Shown here one piece after another: positions 56,733-64,000 of a stretch of 64,000 bases of DNA. A program made the position numbers and the translations under genes. The stretch is from Burkholderia latens (lineage in GTDB: Bacteria > Pseudomonadota > Gammaproteobacteria > Burkholderiales > Burkholderiaceae), in assembly GCF_001718795.1 (NCBI RefSeq), contig NZ_CP013435.1, positions 2,728,001 through 2,792,000 of the forward strand, written 5' to 3'. Each line of letters starts with the position of its first letter. Position 1 is the first letter of the stretch. Below the pieces are notes generated by a model, which was given only the letters and a program-made list of their open reading frames with translations, was not told where the DNA came from and did no database searches.

Positions 56733-59700
56733 ATGAATCGGCCGCTGAATCGCATCCTGCCGCGGGTGACCGGGACTGCATCGGTCTGGACGTGGATCAA
56801 GTGGTCGTTGCTGGCCGCGCTGGTGATCGCGATCGCGATCCTCGCGCGGCTCGTGATGACCGAGATCGAGACGTCGCGCCTGCAGGCCCACTATCTGTCC
56901 GAGCTCACCCGTGACGTCGGCTACACCGTCGAGGCGGGCGCGAGCGACCACATCCGCTTTCCCGCGAACGGGCCGTACGATCAGCGCCTCGGCTATTCGA
57001 TGATTCCTGCATTCCAGCAGCGTTTGCTCGCGCACGGCTTTGTCGTCGGCAAACAGGCGCGCGATTCCGACCGGATGCTGGCGCTCGCCGATCACGGGCT
57101 GTTCCTGCCTTATGAAGAGAAAGACCAGACCGGGCTGATGCTGTTCGACTCGACCGGCGCGCCGCTGTTCGCGACGGTGTTCCCGCAGCGCGTGTACGCT
57201 GATTTCGACACGGTGCCGCGCGTGGTCGCCGATTCGCTGATGTTCATCGAGGATCGCTACCTGCTCGACCCGAACCAGCCGAACCGCAATCCGGCGATCG
57301 ACTGGGGACGCTTCAGCCGCGCGCTCGCCGATCAGGCGCTGCACGTCGTCAACCATCACCAGGCGCGCCCCGGCGGCAGCACGCTCGCGACGCAGATCGA
57401 GAAGTTCCGCCATTCGCCTGACGGCCGTACGGCGACGCCGCCGGAGAAGCTGCGGCAGATTGCATCCGCGTCGGTGCTTGCGTATATGAACGGCCCGCAG
57501 ACGATGCTCGCGCGGCGCGGAATTCTGGTGCGCTACCTGAATTCGGTGCCGCTCGCCGCACGGCCGCACATCGGCGAAATCACCGGCCTGGGCGATGGCC
57601 TCGCCGCGTGGTACGGCCGCGACTTCAACGACGTGAATCGCATCCTGTCCGCGCCGACGACCGGCGACAACGTCGACGAGCAAGGCAAGGCGTTTCGCGA
57701 GGTGCTGTCGCTGATCATCGCGCAGCGCGCGCCGTCGTACTTCCTGAATCGCGGCTATCCGGCGCTGCAGAAGCTGACCGACAGCTATCTTCGGCTGCTG
57801 TCGAACGGCGGCGTGATCTCGCCCGCGCTGCGCGATGCCGCGCTCGCCGCGCGGATCGATCGCAGCGCGCCGCCGCCCGCGGCGCGCGTGCAGTCGTTCG
57901 TGTCGCGCAAGGCCGTGTCGTCCGCGCGCGCGTCGCTGCTGGCCGCGCTCGGGATCAGCGACCTGTACCAGCTCGACCAGCTCGACCTGGAAGCGACCAG
58001 CACGCTCGACAACGGCGTACAGCAGGCGGTCGCCGAGCGGCTCGCGCAGGCGTCGACCCGCGACGGCGCCCAGGCGGCCGGCCTGTACGGCTTCGAAATG
58101 CTCGCGCCGAAGGACGACCCGTCGCACCTTACGTACAGCTTCACGCTGTACGAGCATCGCAACGGCGCGAACCTGCTGCGGGTGCAGACCGACAGCGTGA
58201 ACCAGCCGTTCGACGTGAACCGCGGCGGCCGCATCAACCTCGGCTCGACCGCGAAGCTGCGCACGCTGATCACGTACCTTCAGATCGTGTCCGATCTGCA
58301 CGCGCGCTACGGCAGCCTGTCGAACGCGCAGCTCGCGCAAGTGAAGCCCGATCCGCTCGACGGGCTGTCGCGCTGGGCGCTCGACTACCTGTCGCACACG
58401 CGCGACCGCTCGCTGCAGGCAATGCTCGACGCGTCGGTCGAACGCAAGTACTCGGCGAGCCCGGACGTGTTCTACACGGGCGGCGGCGCACAGGTGTTCT
58501 CGAACTTCGAAAAATCCGACAACGGCCGCATCCTGACGCTGCATGCGGCGTTCGAGCATTCGGTGAACCTCGTGTTCGTGCGCCTGATGCGCGACATCGT
58601 CCATTACGAGATGCTGAAGGCGGCCGGCCCGTCGTCGTCGTGGCTCGGCGATCCGGAACAGCGCAAGCGTTACCTCGCTCAGTTCGTCGACGGCGAAAGC
58701 AAGGTGTACGTGAAGCGCTACTACGCGCGTTATGCGGGCAAGGCGCCCGACGACGCGCTCGCGCTGATGCTGAAGGACGTGCGCAAGTCGCCGCCGAAGA
58801 TCGCGACGGTGCTGCGCAGCGTCGCGCCAAACGAATCGCTTGCGTGGTTCAGTGCGCAGATGCGCGCGCAGCTGAAGGGCACACCGGCCGCGACGCTGTC
58901 GGACGACGATCTCGCCGCGCTGTACGCGAAGTACGCGATCGACCGCTTCAACCTGAACGATCGCGGCTACATCGCAAGCGTGCACCCGCTCGCGCTGTGG
59001 ACGCTCAACTACCTGCGCGCGCACCCGGACGCGTCGCTCGCCGACGTCCAGCGCGACAGCCACGACGCGCGCTTCTACACCTATTCGTGGCTCTACAAGA
59101 CGCGCTATCACGCGACGCAGGACCGCCGCATCCGCCGGATGGTCGAGCTGCGCGCATACGGCGAAATCACGAAGGCGTGGCGTGCGCTCGGCTACCCGTT
59201 CGCGGAAGTCACGCCGTCGTATGCGGCCGCGATCGGCGCATCGGGCGACCAGCCCGACGCGCTCGCCAAGCTGATCGGCCTGATCGCGAACGGCGGGCAG
59301 AAGGCGCCCACCGAGACGATCACCCGCCTCGACTTTGCGAAGGGCACGCCGTACGAAACGCGCTTCGTGCGCGCGGCCGCGCAGCCGCAGCAGACGCTGT
59401 CGCCGGAGATCGTCAACGTCGCACGCACGCTGCTGCGCGGCGTCGTGCTGAACGGCACCGCGCGACGCCTGGCGGGCGGCTTCACGCTGCCCGACGGCAA
59501 GACGCTCGACGTGTACGGCAAGACCGGGACGGGCGACCAGCGCTTCAACGTCTACGCGCGCGGCGCGCGGCTGATCGAGTCGCGCAAGGTCAATCGCAGC
59601 GGCACGTTCGTGTTCGTGCTCGGCGACCGCTTCTTCGGCGTGCTGACGGCGACCGCGCACGAGCCATACGCTGCGCGCTACGACTTCACGAGCGCGATGG

Positions 59701-59840
59701 CCGTGCAGTTGCTGAAGTCGATGGCGCCGGCGCTCGCGCCGCTGATCGAGCGTCCGGCCACGGCAGGCACGCGCACCGCGGGCCCCGCGCCGCAGGCGGA
59801 AACGCCGACGCCGCAAGCGGCGCCGGCCGAGCCGTCGTGA
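56733..59840 (+). CDS. Large class A penicillin-binding protein-like transglycosylase/transpeptidase
   Basis: 1,035 aa, anchored by a TM helix at about 22-42. The N-terminal part has GT51-like motifs (FIEDRYLLD, RPGGSTLATQIEKF). The transpeptidase motifs are Ser505-Thr-Ala-Lys508 (LGSTAKLRTL), Ser610-Val-Asn612 (EHSVNLVF) and Lys930-Thr-Gly (YGKTGTGD). The SxN to KTG spacing of about 320 residues is far longer than usual (roughly 190 in PBP1a), because of an inserted region at about 640-890 with a YAKYAIDRFNLNDRGY stretch. Start at 56733 with GGGAGA upstream. Periplasmic peptidoglycan synthesis is the expected role. Confidence 0.9.
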   Translation: MNRPLNRILPRVTGTASVWTWIKWSLLAALVIAIAILARLVMTEIETSRLQAHYLSELTRDVGYTVEAGASDHIRFPANGPYDQRLGYSMIPAFQQRLLAHGFVVGKQARDSDRMLALADHGLFLPYEEKDQTGLMLFDSTGAPLFATVFPQRVYADFDTVPRVVADSLMFIEDRYLLDPNQPNRNPAIDWGRFSRALADQALHVVNHHQARPGGSTLATQIEKFRHSPDGRTATPPEKLRQIASASVLAYMNGPQTMLARRGILVRYLNSVPLAARPHIGEITGLGDGLAAWYGRDFNDVNRILSAPTTGDNVDEQGKAFREVLSLIIAQRAPSYFLNRGYPALQKLTDSYLRLLSNGGVISPALRDAALAARIDRSAPPPAARVQSFVSRKAVSSARASLLAALGISDLYQLDQLDLEATSTLDNGVQQAVAERLAQASTRDGAQAAGLYGFEMLAPKDDPSHLTYSFTLYEHRNGANLLRVQTDSVNQPFDVNRGGRINLGSTAKLRTLITYLQIVSDLHARYGSLSNAQLAQVKPDPLDGLSRWALDYLSHTRDRSLQAMLDASVERKYSASPDVFYTGGGAQVFSNFEKSDNGRILTLHAAFEHSVNLVFVRLMRDIVHYEMLKAAGPSSSWLGDPEQRKRYLAQFVDGESKVYVKRYYARYAGKAPDDALALMLKDVRKSPPKIATVLRSVAPNESLAWFSAQMRAQLKGTPAATLSDDDLAALYAKYAIDRFNLNDRGYIASVHPLALWTLNYLRAHPDASLADVQRDSHDARFYTYSWLYKTRYHATQDRRIRRMVELRAYGEITKAWRALGYPFAEVTPSYAAAIGASGDQPDALAKLIGLIANGGQKAPTETITRLDFAKGTPYETRFVRAAAQPQQTLSPEIVNVARTLLRGVVLNGTARRLAGGFTLPDGKTLDVYGKTGTGDQRFNVYARGARLIESRKVNRSGTFVFVLGDRFFGVLTATAHEPYAARYDFTSAMAVQLLKSMAPALAPLIERPATAGTRTAGPAPQAETPTPQAAPAEPS

Positions 59841-59885
59841 CAGTGAGCCCGGACGCTCGACGCGCGCGCGGCGCCTGCGCGCCGT

Positions 59886-60240
59886 TCACAGCGAACGGCC
59901 GTCGAAGTGCGTGACGCACAGCGCATCGATATCGACATCGTCGAAACAGCGCACGTTGATCGCGGCCATCTCGGTGCCGTCCGGATGCGTGCCTTCGCCG
60001 AACGTGTGAATTCCGCAGCGCTTGCAGAAGCGGTGCCTGATCACGTGCTTGTTGAACAAGGTAGGTCGCAAGGTTGTCGTCGGACGCGACGCGCGTCATG
60101 TGATCGCGCGGCACGAACCACATCAGCGCGCTCTTGCGCCGGCAGATCGAGCAGTTGCTCGCCATCACGCGCCGCAAGTCGCCTTGCGCGCCGAACTTCA
60201 CGTCACCGCAGTGACAGCTTCCGCGATAGAGGATGGTCGT
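59886..60240 (-). pseudogene. Degenerate GFA-family (glutathione-dependent formaldehyde-activating-like) gene
   Basis: Three pieces in one order on the minus strand: ILYRGSCHCGDVKFGAQGDL, then SNCSICRRKSALMWFVPRDHM up to DDNLATYL, then in the next frame FNKHVIRHRFCKRCGIHTFGEG to the end IDALCVTHFDGRSL. The frame change needs one extra base near 60057-60060. The first Cys of the expected CNCSIC motif is Ser, and the expected start codon is missing (a GTG at 60201 starts in the middle). So the gene looks inactivated by several hits; the frameshift could also be a sequencing error. Confidence 0.85.
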
Positions 60241-60394
60241 CTCCCGGGGCGGCCCGTGCGTGCATCGGCATCCCGGCGGGACACCGTTGGCCGGGCCGGC
60301 TCAAGCGCGTACAGTAGCGCTCACGCGTGCCGCGTGCAATGTCCTGCGGCGTACGCCCCCCGCCCACAACCGTTCCACTGCAAGGAATACCGCG

Positions 60395-60640
60395 ATGCTC
60401 GAACTGCGCCCCGGCTGCGAATGCTGCGACAAGGATTTGCCGCCCGATTCGGCGGAAGCACGCATTTGTACATTCGAATGTACCTTTTGCGCGAGCTGCG
60501 CCGACGACGTGCTCAAAGGGCGCTGCCCGAACTGCGGCGGCGATCTGGTCGCACGGCCGCGCCGGCCCGCGAGCCTGCTCGCGAAGTACCCGGCGTCGAC
60601 GCAGCGCGTGCTGAAGCCGGGCGGCTGCCCGAGCCACTGA
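60395..60640 (+). CDS. DUF1272 zinc-ribbon-like protein
   Basis: 81 aa. MLELRPGCECCDKDLPPDS, ARICTFECTFCASCADDVL and GRCPNCGGDLV give eight Cys in CxxC and CxxCxxC pairs, the DUF1272 pattern, probably binding zinc. CAAGGAAT precedes the ATG. Function unknown. Confidence 0.9.
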   Translation: MLELRPGCECCDKDLPPDSAEARICTFECTFCASCADDVLKGRCPNCGGDLVARPRRPASLLAKYPASTQRVLKPGGCPSH

Positions 60641-60661
60641 CGGCCGCGCGCCGGCCGCCGT

Positions 60662-61366
60662 TCACGACTTCTCGATCCGCGCCCGCGTGACCGCGAGCAG
60701 CGCCGCCATCGCGCGGCGCGCGCCGTCCTCGTCGCGCACGCGGATCGCATCGCTGACGGCCGTATGCTCGGCCAGCGACGCGTTGAACACGTGCGCGCGC
60801 CGCGCATTCAGATGCAGCTGCGCCTCGAGCGTGCGGTCGATCAGCGCGCCGAGCGGCACCAGCAGCTCGTTGCCGCCGGCCTCCAGCACGCTCAGGTGAA
60901 AGCGCAGATCCGCGCGCACCCATTCGTCGACGGTGCGCGCGGCAGCCATCGCGCGCACCGCGTCCTCGATCGCGTCGAATGCGCCGGGCCCGTGTGCGCG
61001 CGCGGCGAGTGCCGCCGCGTGCGGTTCGATCATCTCGCGCATCTCCTGCAGCTTCAGCGCGAACGCGAGCGGCGGCGCGACGCGCGCGTACCAGTCGAGC
61101 AGATCGGCGTCGAGCAGGTTCCACGCACGGCGCGGCCGCACGCGCGTGCCGACCTTCGGCCGCGATTCGACCAGCCCCTTCGACGTCAGCGTGCGCAGCG
61201 CCTCGCGCAGCACCGTGCGGCTCACGCCGAACATCTCCATCAGGTCCGGCTCCCGCGGCAGCAGCGTCTCGGGCGGATAGTCGCCGCGCAGAATCGCCGT
61301 CGCCAGCCGGAAAGCCGTCTGTCCATGCAGGTCGCGTTGAATGATCGTTCTCCGTTGCGCAGGCAT
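60662..61366 (-). CDS. dgoR: FadR/DgoR-type GntR regulator
   Basis: 234 aa. Winged HTH about 15-85 (RGDYPPETLLPREPDLMEMFGVSRTVLREALR) then an FCD-type helical domain (FHLSVLEAGGN, HTAVSDAIRVRDEDGARRAM) with the conserved metal-binding His residues. It lies 134 bp from the divergent galactonate dehydratase gene with an inverted repeat between, so it is named for a DgoR-like role; not proven. Confidence 0.85.
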   Translation of the reverse strand: MPAQRRTIIQRDLHGQTAFRLATAILRGDYPPETLLPREPDLMEMFGVSRTVLREALRTLTSKGLVESRPKVGTRVRPRRAWNLLDADLLDWYARVAPPLAFALKLQEMREMIEPHAAALAARAHGPGAFDAIEDAVRAMAAARTVDEWVRADLRFHLSVLEAGGNELLVPLGALIDRTLEAQLHLNARRAHVFNASLAEHTAVSDAIRVRDEDGARRAMAALLAVTRARIEKS

Positions 61367-61391
61367 CCCGGCGGTTGCCCACTATCTGCAC

Positions 61392-61412
61392 AATAGTGCT
61401 ATTAATACTATT
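61392..61412. promoter_or_regulatory. GntR-type operator candidate between dgoR-like and dgoD
   Basis: AATAGT and ACTATT form a perfect 6-bp inverted repeat with a 9-bp A/T-rich centre; it stands out in GC-rich DNA. It is 25 bp from the regulator start and 88 bp from the dgoD start. Confidence 0.65.
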
Positions 61413-61500
61413 TTTTAATGCGCTGCGCTAGGATATCCGTCATGTATTCGACCCGCGCCGCATCCGCACGCGCGCGCCGGTCCACCTGGAGACTCGCGAC

Positions 61501-62649
61501 ATGAAAATCACCCGCCTCGAAACCTTCGTCGTCCCGCCGCGCTGGCTGTTCCTCAAGATCGAAACCGACGAGGGTATCGTCGGCTGGGGCGAGCCGGTCG
61601 TCGAAGGTCGCGCGCACACGGTCGAGGCCGCGGTGCACGAACTCGCGGACTACCTCGTCGGCAAGGATCCGCTGCTGATCGAAGATCACTGGCAGGTGAT
61701 GTACCGCGCCGGCTTCTATCGCGGCGGCCCGATCACGATGAGCGCGATCGCGGGCGTCGACCAGGCGTTGTGGGACATCAAGGGCAAGCATCACGGCGTG
61801 CCCGTGCACGCGCTGCTCGGCGGCCAGGTGCGCGATCGCATCAAGGTGTATTCGTGGATCGGCGGCGACCGGCCGAGCGACGTCGCGAACAACGCGCGCG
61901 CGGTGGTCGAGCGCGGCTTCAAGGCCGTGAAAATGAACGGCTCGGAGGAGTTGCAGATCGTCGACACTTACGACAAGGTCGAGCAGGTGATCGCGAACGT
62001 CGCGGCGGTGCGCGATGCGGTCGGCCCGCACGTCGGAATCGGCGTCGACTTCCACGGCCGCGTCCACAAGCCGATGGCGAAGGTGCTCGCGAAGGAGCTT
62101 GATCCGTACAAGCTGATGTTCATCGAGGAGCCGGTGCTGTCGGAGAATGCCGAGGCGCTGCGCGACATCGTCAACCAGACCAACACGCCGATCGCGCTTG
62201 GCGAGCGGCTCTACTCGCGCTGGGATTTCAAGCACATCCTCGCGGGCGGCTACGTCGACATCATCCAGCCCGATGCGTCGCACGCGGGCGGCATCACCGA
62301 GTGCCGCAAGATCGCGACGCTCGCGGAAAGCTACGACGTCGCGCTCGCGCTGCACTGCCCGCTCGGGCCGATCGCGCTGGCCGCGTGCCTGCAGCTCGAT
62401 GCGGTCAGCTACAACGCGTTCATCCAGGAACAGAGCCTCGGCATCCACTACAACCAGGGCAACGACCTGCTCGACTACCTGCGCAATCCCGAGGTGTTCC
62501 GCTACGAAGACGGCTTCGTCGCGATTCCGCAAGGCCCGGGCCTCGGCATCGACGTGAACGAGGAAAAGGTGCGCGAGATGGCGAAGACCGGCCACCGCTG
62601 GCGCAATCCGGTGTGGCGCCATGCGGACGGCAGCGTCGCCGAATGGTGA
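61501..62649 (+). CDS. dgoD: D-galactonate dehydratase
   Basis: 382 aa, enolase superfamily. Dehydrates D-galactonate to 2-keto-3-deoxygalactonate. [21 protein letters not shown] start; metal ligands in VDFHGRV (Asp), FIEEPVL (Glu), GERLYSRW (Glu); active-site His in DFHG and ALHCPLGP. The match to E. coli-type DgoD is close. No kinase, aldolase or transporter gene of the pathway is in the window. Confidence 0.94.
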   Translation: MKITRLETFVVPPRWLFLKIETDEGIVGWGEPVVEGRAHTVEAAVHELADYLVGKDPLLIEDHWQVMYRAGFYRGGPITMSAIAGVDQALWDIKGKHHGVPVHALLGGQVRDRIKVYSWIGGDRPSDVANNARAVVERGFKAVKMNGSEELQIVDTYDKVEQVIANVAAVRDAVGPHVGIGVDFHGRVHKPMAKVLAKELDPYKLMFIEEPVLSENAEALRDIVNQTNTPIALGERLYSRWDFKHILAGGYVDIIQPDASHAGGITECRKIATLAESYDVALALHCPLGPIALAACLQLDAVSYNAFIQEQSLGIHYNQGNDLLDYLRNPEVFRYEDGFVAIPQGPGLGIDVNEEKVREMAKTGHRWRNPVWRHADGSVAEW

Positions 62650-62705
62650 TGAACGCTTGAGGCAGGAAAAACTGCGCGGCACGCGTGCCGCGCAACGCGC
62701 TCGAC

Positions 62706-62733
62706 ACGGCCGCCCCGGCAAGGCGGCCGTTTC
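62706..62733 (+). terminator. Terminator after dgoD
   Basis: 9-bp stem ACGGCCGCC / GGCGGCCGT with a 7-nt loop then TTT. An extra hairpin (TGCGCGGCACG/CGTGCCGCGCA, about 62673-62694) lies just before it. Confidence 0.6.
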
Positions 62734-62795
62734 TGCATGCGGGCCTCGCACGGCGCGCACCCGGGGCGCGCGACGCACGCCCCGCAGGTCGCCCG

Positions 62796-63728
62796 TCAGC
62801 CGAGCGCCGCGAACCCCGGCACGCTGAACGAAAGCACGGCAGCCGCGACGAACACGCCGATCATCGTCAGCGCCTCGAGATGCAGGATGTTGCGGAACGT
62901 ATGCGCGTCCTCGGTCGACGCGGTGCGGCGCAGGCGCGGCAGCGCGGAGAAACGGTTCAACCCGCCGAGCACGAGCGCGAGCGCGACGAGCAGCAGCTTG
63001 AGCAACAGCACGCGCCCCCACGTACTGCCGTCGAGCGGCGCGAGCGAGCCGCCGAGCCCGCGCAGCGCGTTGAGCACGCCGGTGCCGAGCACGAACACGA
63101 CCGCGATCACCGACGTGCGCGACAGTTGCTGGCCGATCCGGATCAGCGCGCCGCGTGCGACCGACGAGCCGAGCAGCGGCAGCACCGCGAGCCCGCCCGC
63201 GAGCACGAGGCCGCCCCACACCGCGGTCGCGAGCAGGTGCAACGTCTGCACGCCGACCGCGGCGGACAGCGGGCCCGTATCGGCCGCATGGCCGAGCGAC
63301 GCCTTGCCGGCCGCGATCGCGATCACCGCGAGCCACAGCACCGCGTGCGCGAGCGGCCCTTCGGGCTTCGCGAGCGCGACGATCGCAAGCACCGCGGCGC
63401 CCGCGAACGCGACGCTCCATGCGAAGCCCGTGTGAGTCTGCATCAGCACCGTCGGAATCGCGGCGAACCCGCCGCCGAGACCGGTGCCGCTCATCGACGC
63501 AGCTTCGTACAGCAGCCAGCCGAGATCGGCAAGCACGAGCGCCAGCGCCGCCGCGACCAGCGAATGTTGGGCGCGCATCCACGCCGGATGCGCAGGCGCG
63601 ACGACCGGCCGCGCGCCGTCCTTGCCGAGCCACGCCTTGAGCAGCGCCGAGCCGACCGCCATCGCGAACGTCGCATCCATCAGAGCCGCGAGCGCGACCT
63701 GTCCGACCCACAAGCTGTCGATCCTCAT
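62796..63728 (-). CDS. CopD-family copper-resistance-type membrane protein
   Basis: 310 aa with about eight TM segments. MRIDSLWVGQVALAALMDATFAMAVG start, then LLKLLLVALALVLGGLNRFSALPRL and EALTMIGVFVAAAVLSFSVPG near the end, the CopD domain. Such proteins act in copper transport with CopC. The 272 bp to the right edge (63729-64000) shows no gene; a copC homologue could lie beyond it. Confidence 0.88.
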   Translation of the reverse strand: MRIDSLWVGQVALAALMDATFAMAVGSALLKAWLGKDGARPVVAPAHPAWMRAQHSLVAAALALVLADLGWLLYEAASMSGTGLGGGFAAIPTVLMQTHTGFAWSVAFAGAAVLAIVALAKPEGPLAHAVLWLAVIAIAAGKASLGHAADTGPLSAAVGVQTLHLLATAVWGGLVLAGGLAVLPLLGSSVARGALIRIGQQLSRTSVIAVVFVLGTGVLNALRGLGGSLAPLDGSTWGRVLLLKLLLVALALVLGGLNRFSALPRLRRTASTEDAHTFRNILHLEALTMIGVFVAAAVLSFSVPGFAALG

Positions 63729-64000
63729 TGCGCGCGCCCTCCCGCGAACGGCCGGCCGACGGCGCGGCGGCAAGTGCAAGAACGGCGGAAAGACGGCAAC
63801 GGCACGGTAGAAAACGTCATCGATGAATCCGGAAACGGGAGAAATGTCTGGATCTGCGGCGGAGGCGGCGCCGCGCGACCCGCGAGTGTACGGTCTTCGA
63901 TGGCCACAGCGCACGTCGGTTCACACGGCAGCGACGCGCGGCGCGTCAAATTGTCGCAAGTCGCAAACAGACAGGAACCGATGTCCTTTCGCCAAATAGC

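Noticed and set aside
56688-59816. 1,042-aa minus-strand ORF opposite the PBP gene
   Set aside because: GC-driven antisense frame; composition is Arg/Val/His-rich and the plus strand has all PBP motifs.
61408-63711. 767-aa minus-strand ORF over dgoD and copD region
   Set aside because: Runs antisense to dgoD and out of frame with the CopD gene; no recognisable domain.

Overview
The window is typical Burkholderia chromosome-1 DNA, most probably from the Burkholderia cepacia complex. It is GC-rich (about two thirds G+C by eye). It carries a BpeAB-type RND pump with its TetR repressor, an HtrA-type protease beside a two-component system, and the blocks purC-purE-purK-sua5, fba-pyk-pgk, azlCD/ilvE, terC/sucC/sucD, and recA/recX with a pilin-PglL pair nearby. 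Genus and group are inferred from protein families and gene order; no database was searched.

Layout. 1-3949: RND efflux operon (pump gene cut by the left edge), a shared promoter with an AcrR-like operator, and the TetR repressor. 4071-7617: isochorismatase-family hydrolase divergent from a GlxA-type AraC regulator, then a CoxG-like membrane protein, a DUF427 protein and a small secreted protein. 7712-11349: DegQ/MucD protease and a QseB/PmrA-like two-component system, with four phased CTTAA boxes in the protease promoter. 11534-15593: PBP4-type carboxypeptidase, sterol-desaturase-family protein, GDSL lipoprotein. 15696-23985 (minus): sua5, purK, purE, purC, fba, pyk, pgk. 24266-29526: branched-chain amino-acid export and transamination, zinc-finger protein, waaF, NTF2-like protein, YheT-like hydrolase. 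29519-33097: conserved unknown, BepA-like M48 protease, moaC, small lipoprotein. 33504-41899 (minus): pglL, pilin, terC, sucD, sucC, DUF2889, recX, recA. 42087-46281 (plus): two-component system and MHS-family transporter.

46414-51997 is a small mobile island. It sits in the 3' part of a tRNA-Met(CAU) gene and is bounded by 51-bp direct repeats. It holds a truncated tyrosine integrase fused in frame to a fragment that looks like a Tle3-type T6SS phospholipase effector, an intact IS3-family element inserted in that fragment, the rest of the effector's C-terminal region, a Tla3-like (DUF2875) adaptor, a PAAR protein and an unknown protein. It is a decayed T6SS effector module that has lost its integrase.

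52108-63728 is chromosomal: LysR and GlxA-type regulators, a DJ-1/PfpI protein, a cupin, a second PAAR gene whose start appears frameshifted, a MAPEG protein, a class A PBP-like protein, a degenerate GFA pseudogene, a DUF1272 protein, a galactonate regulator/dehydratase pair (dgoR-like/dgoD) with a clear GntR operator candidate, and a CopD-like membrane protein.

Most long overlapping ORFs are antisense shadows caused by high GC. No CRISPR array or rRNA gene was seen, and only one intact tRNA gene.
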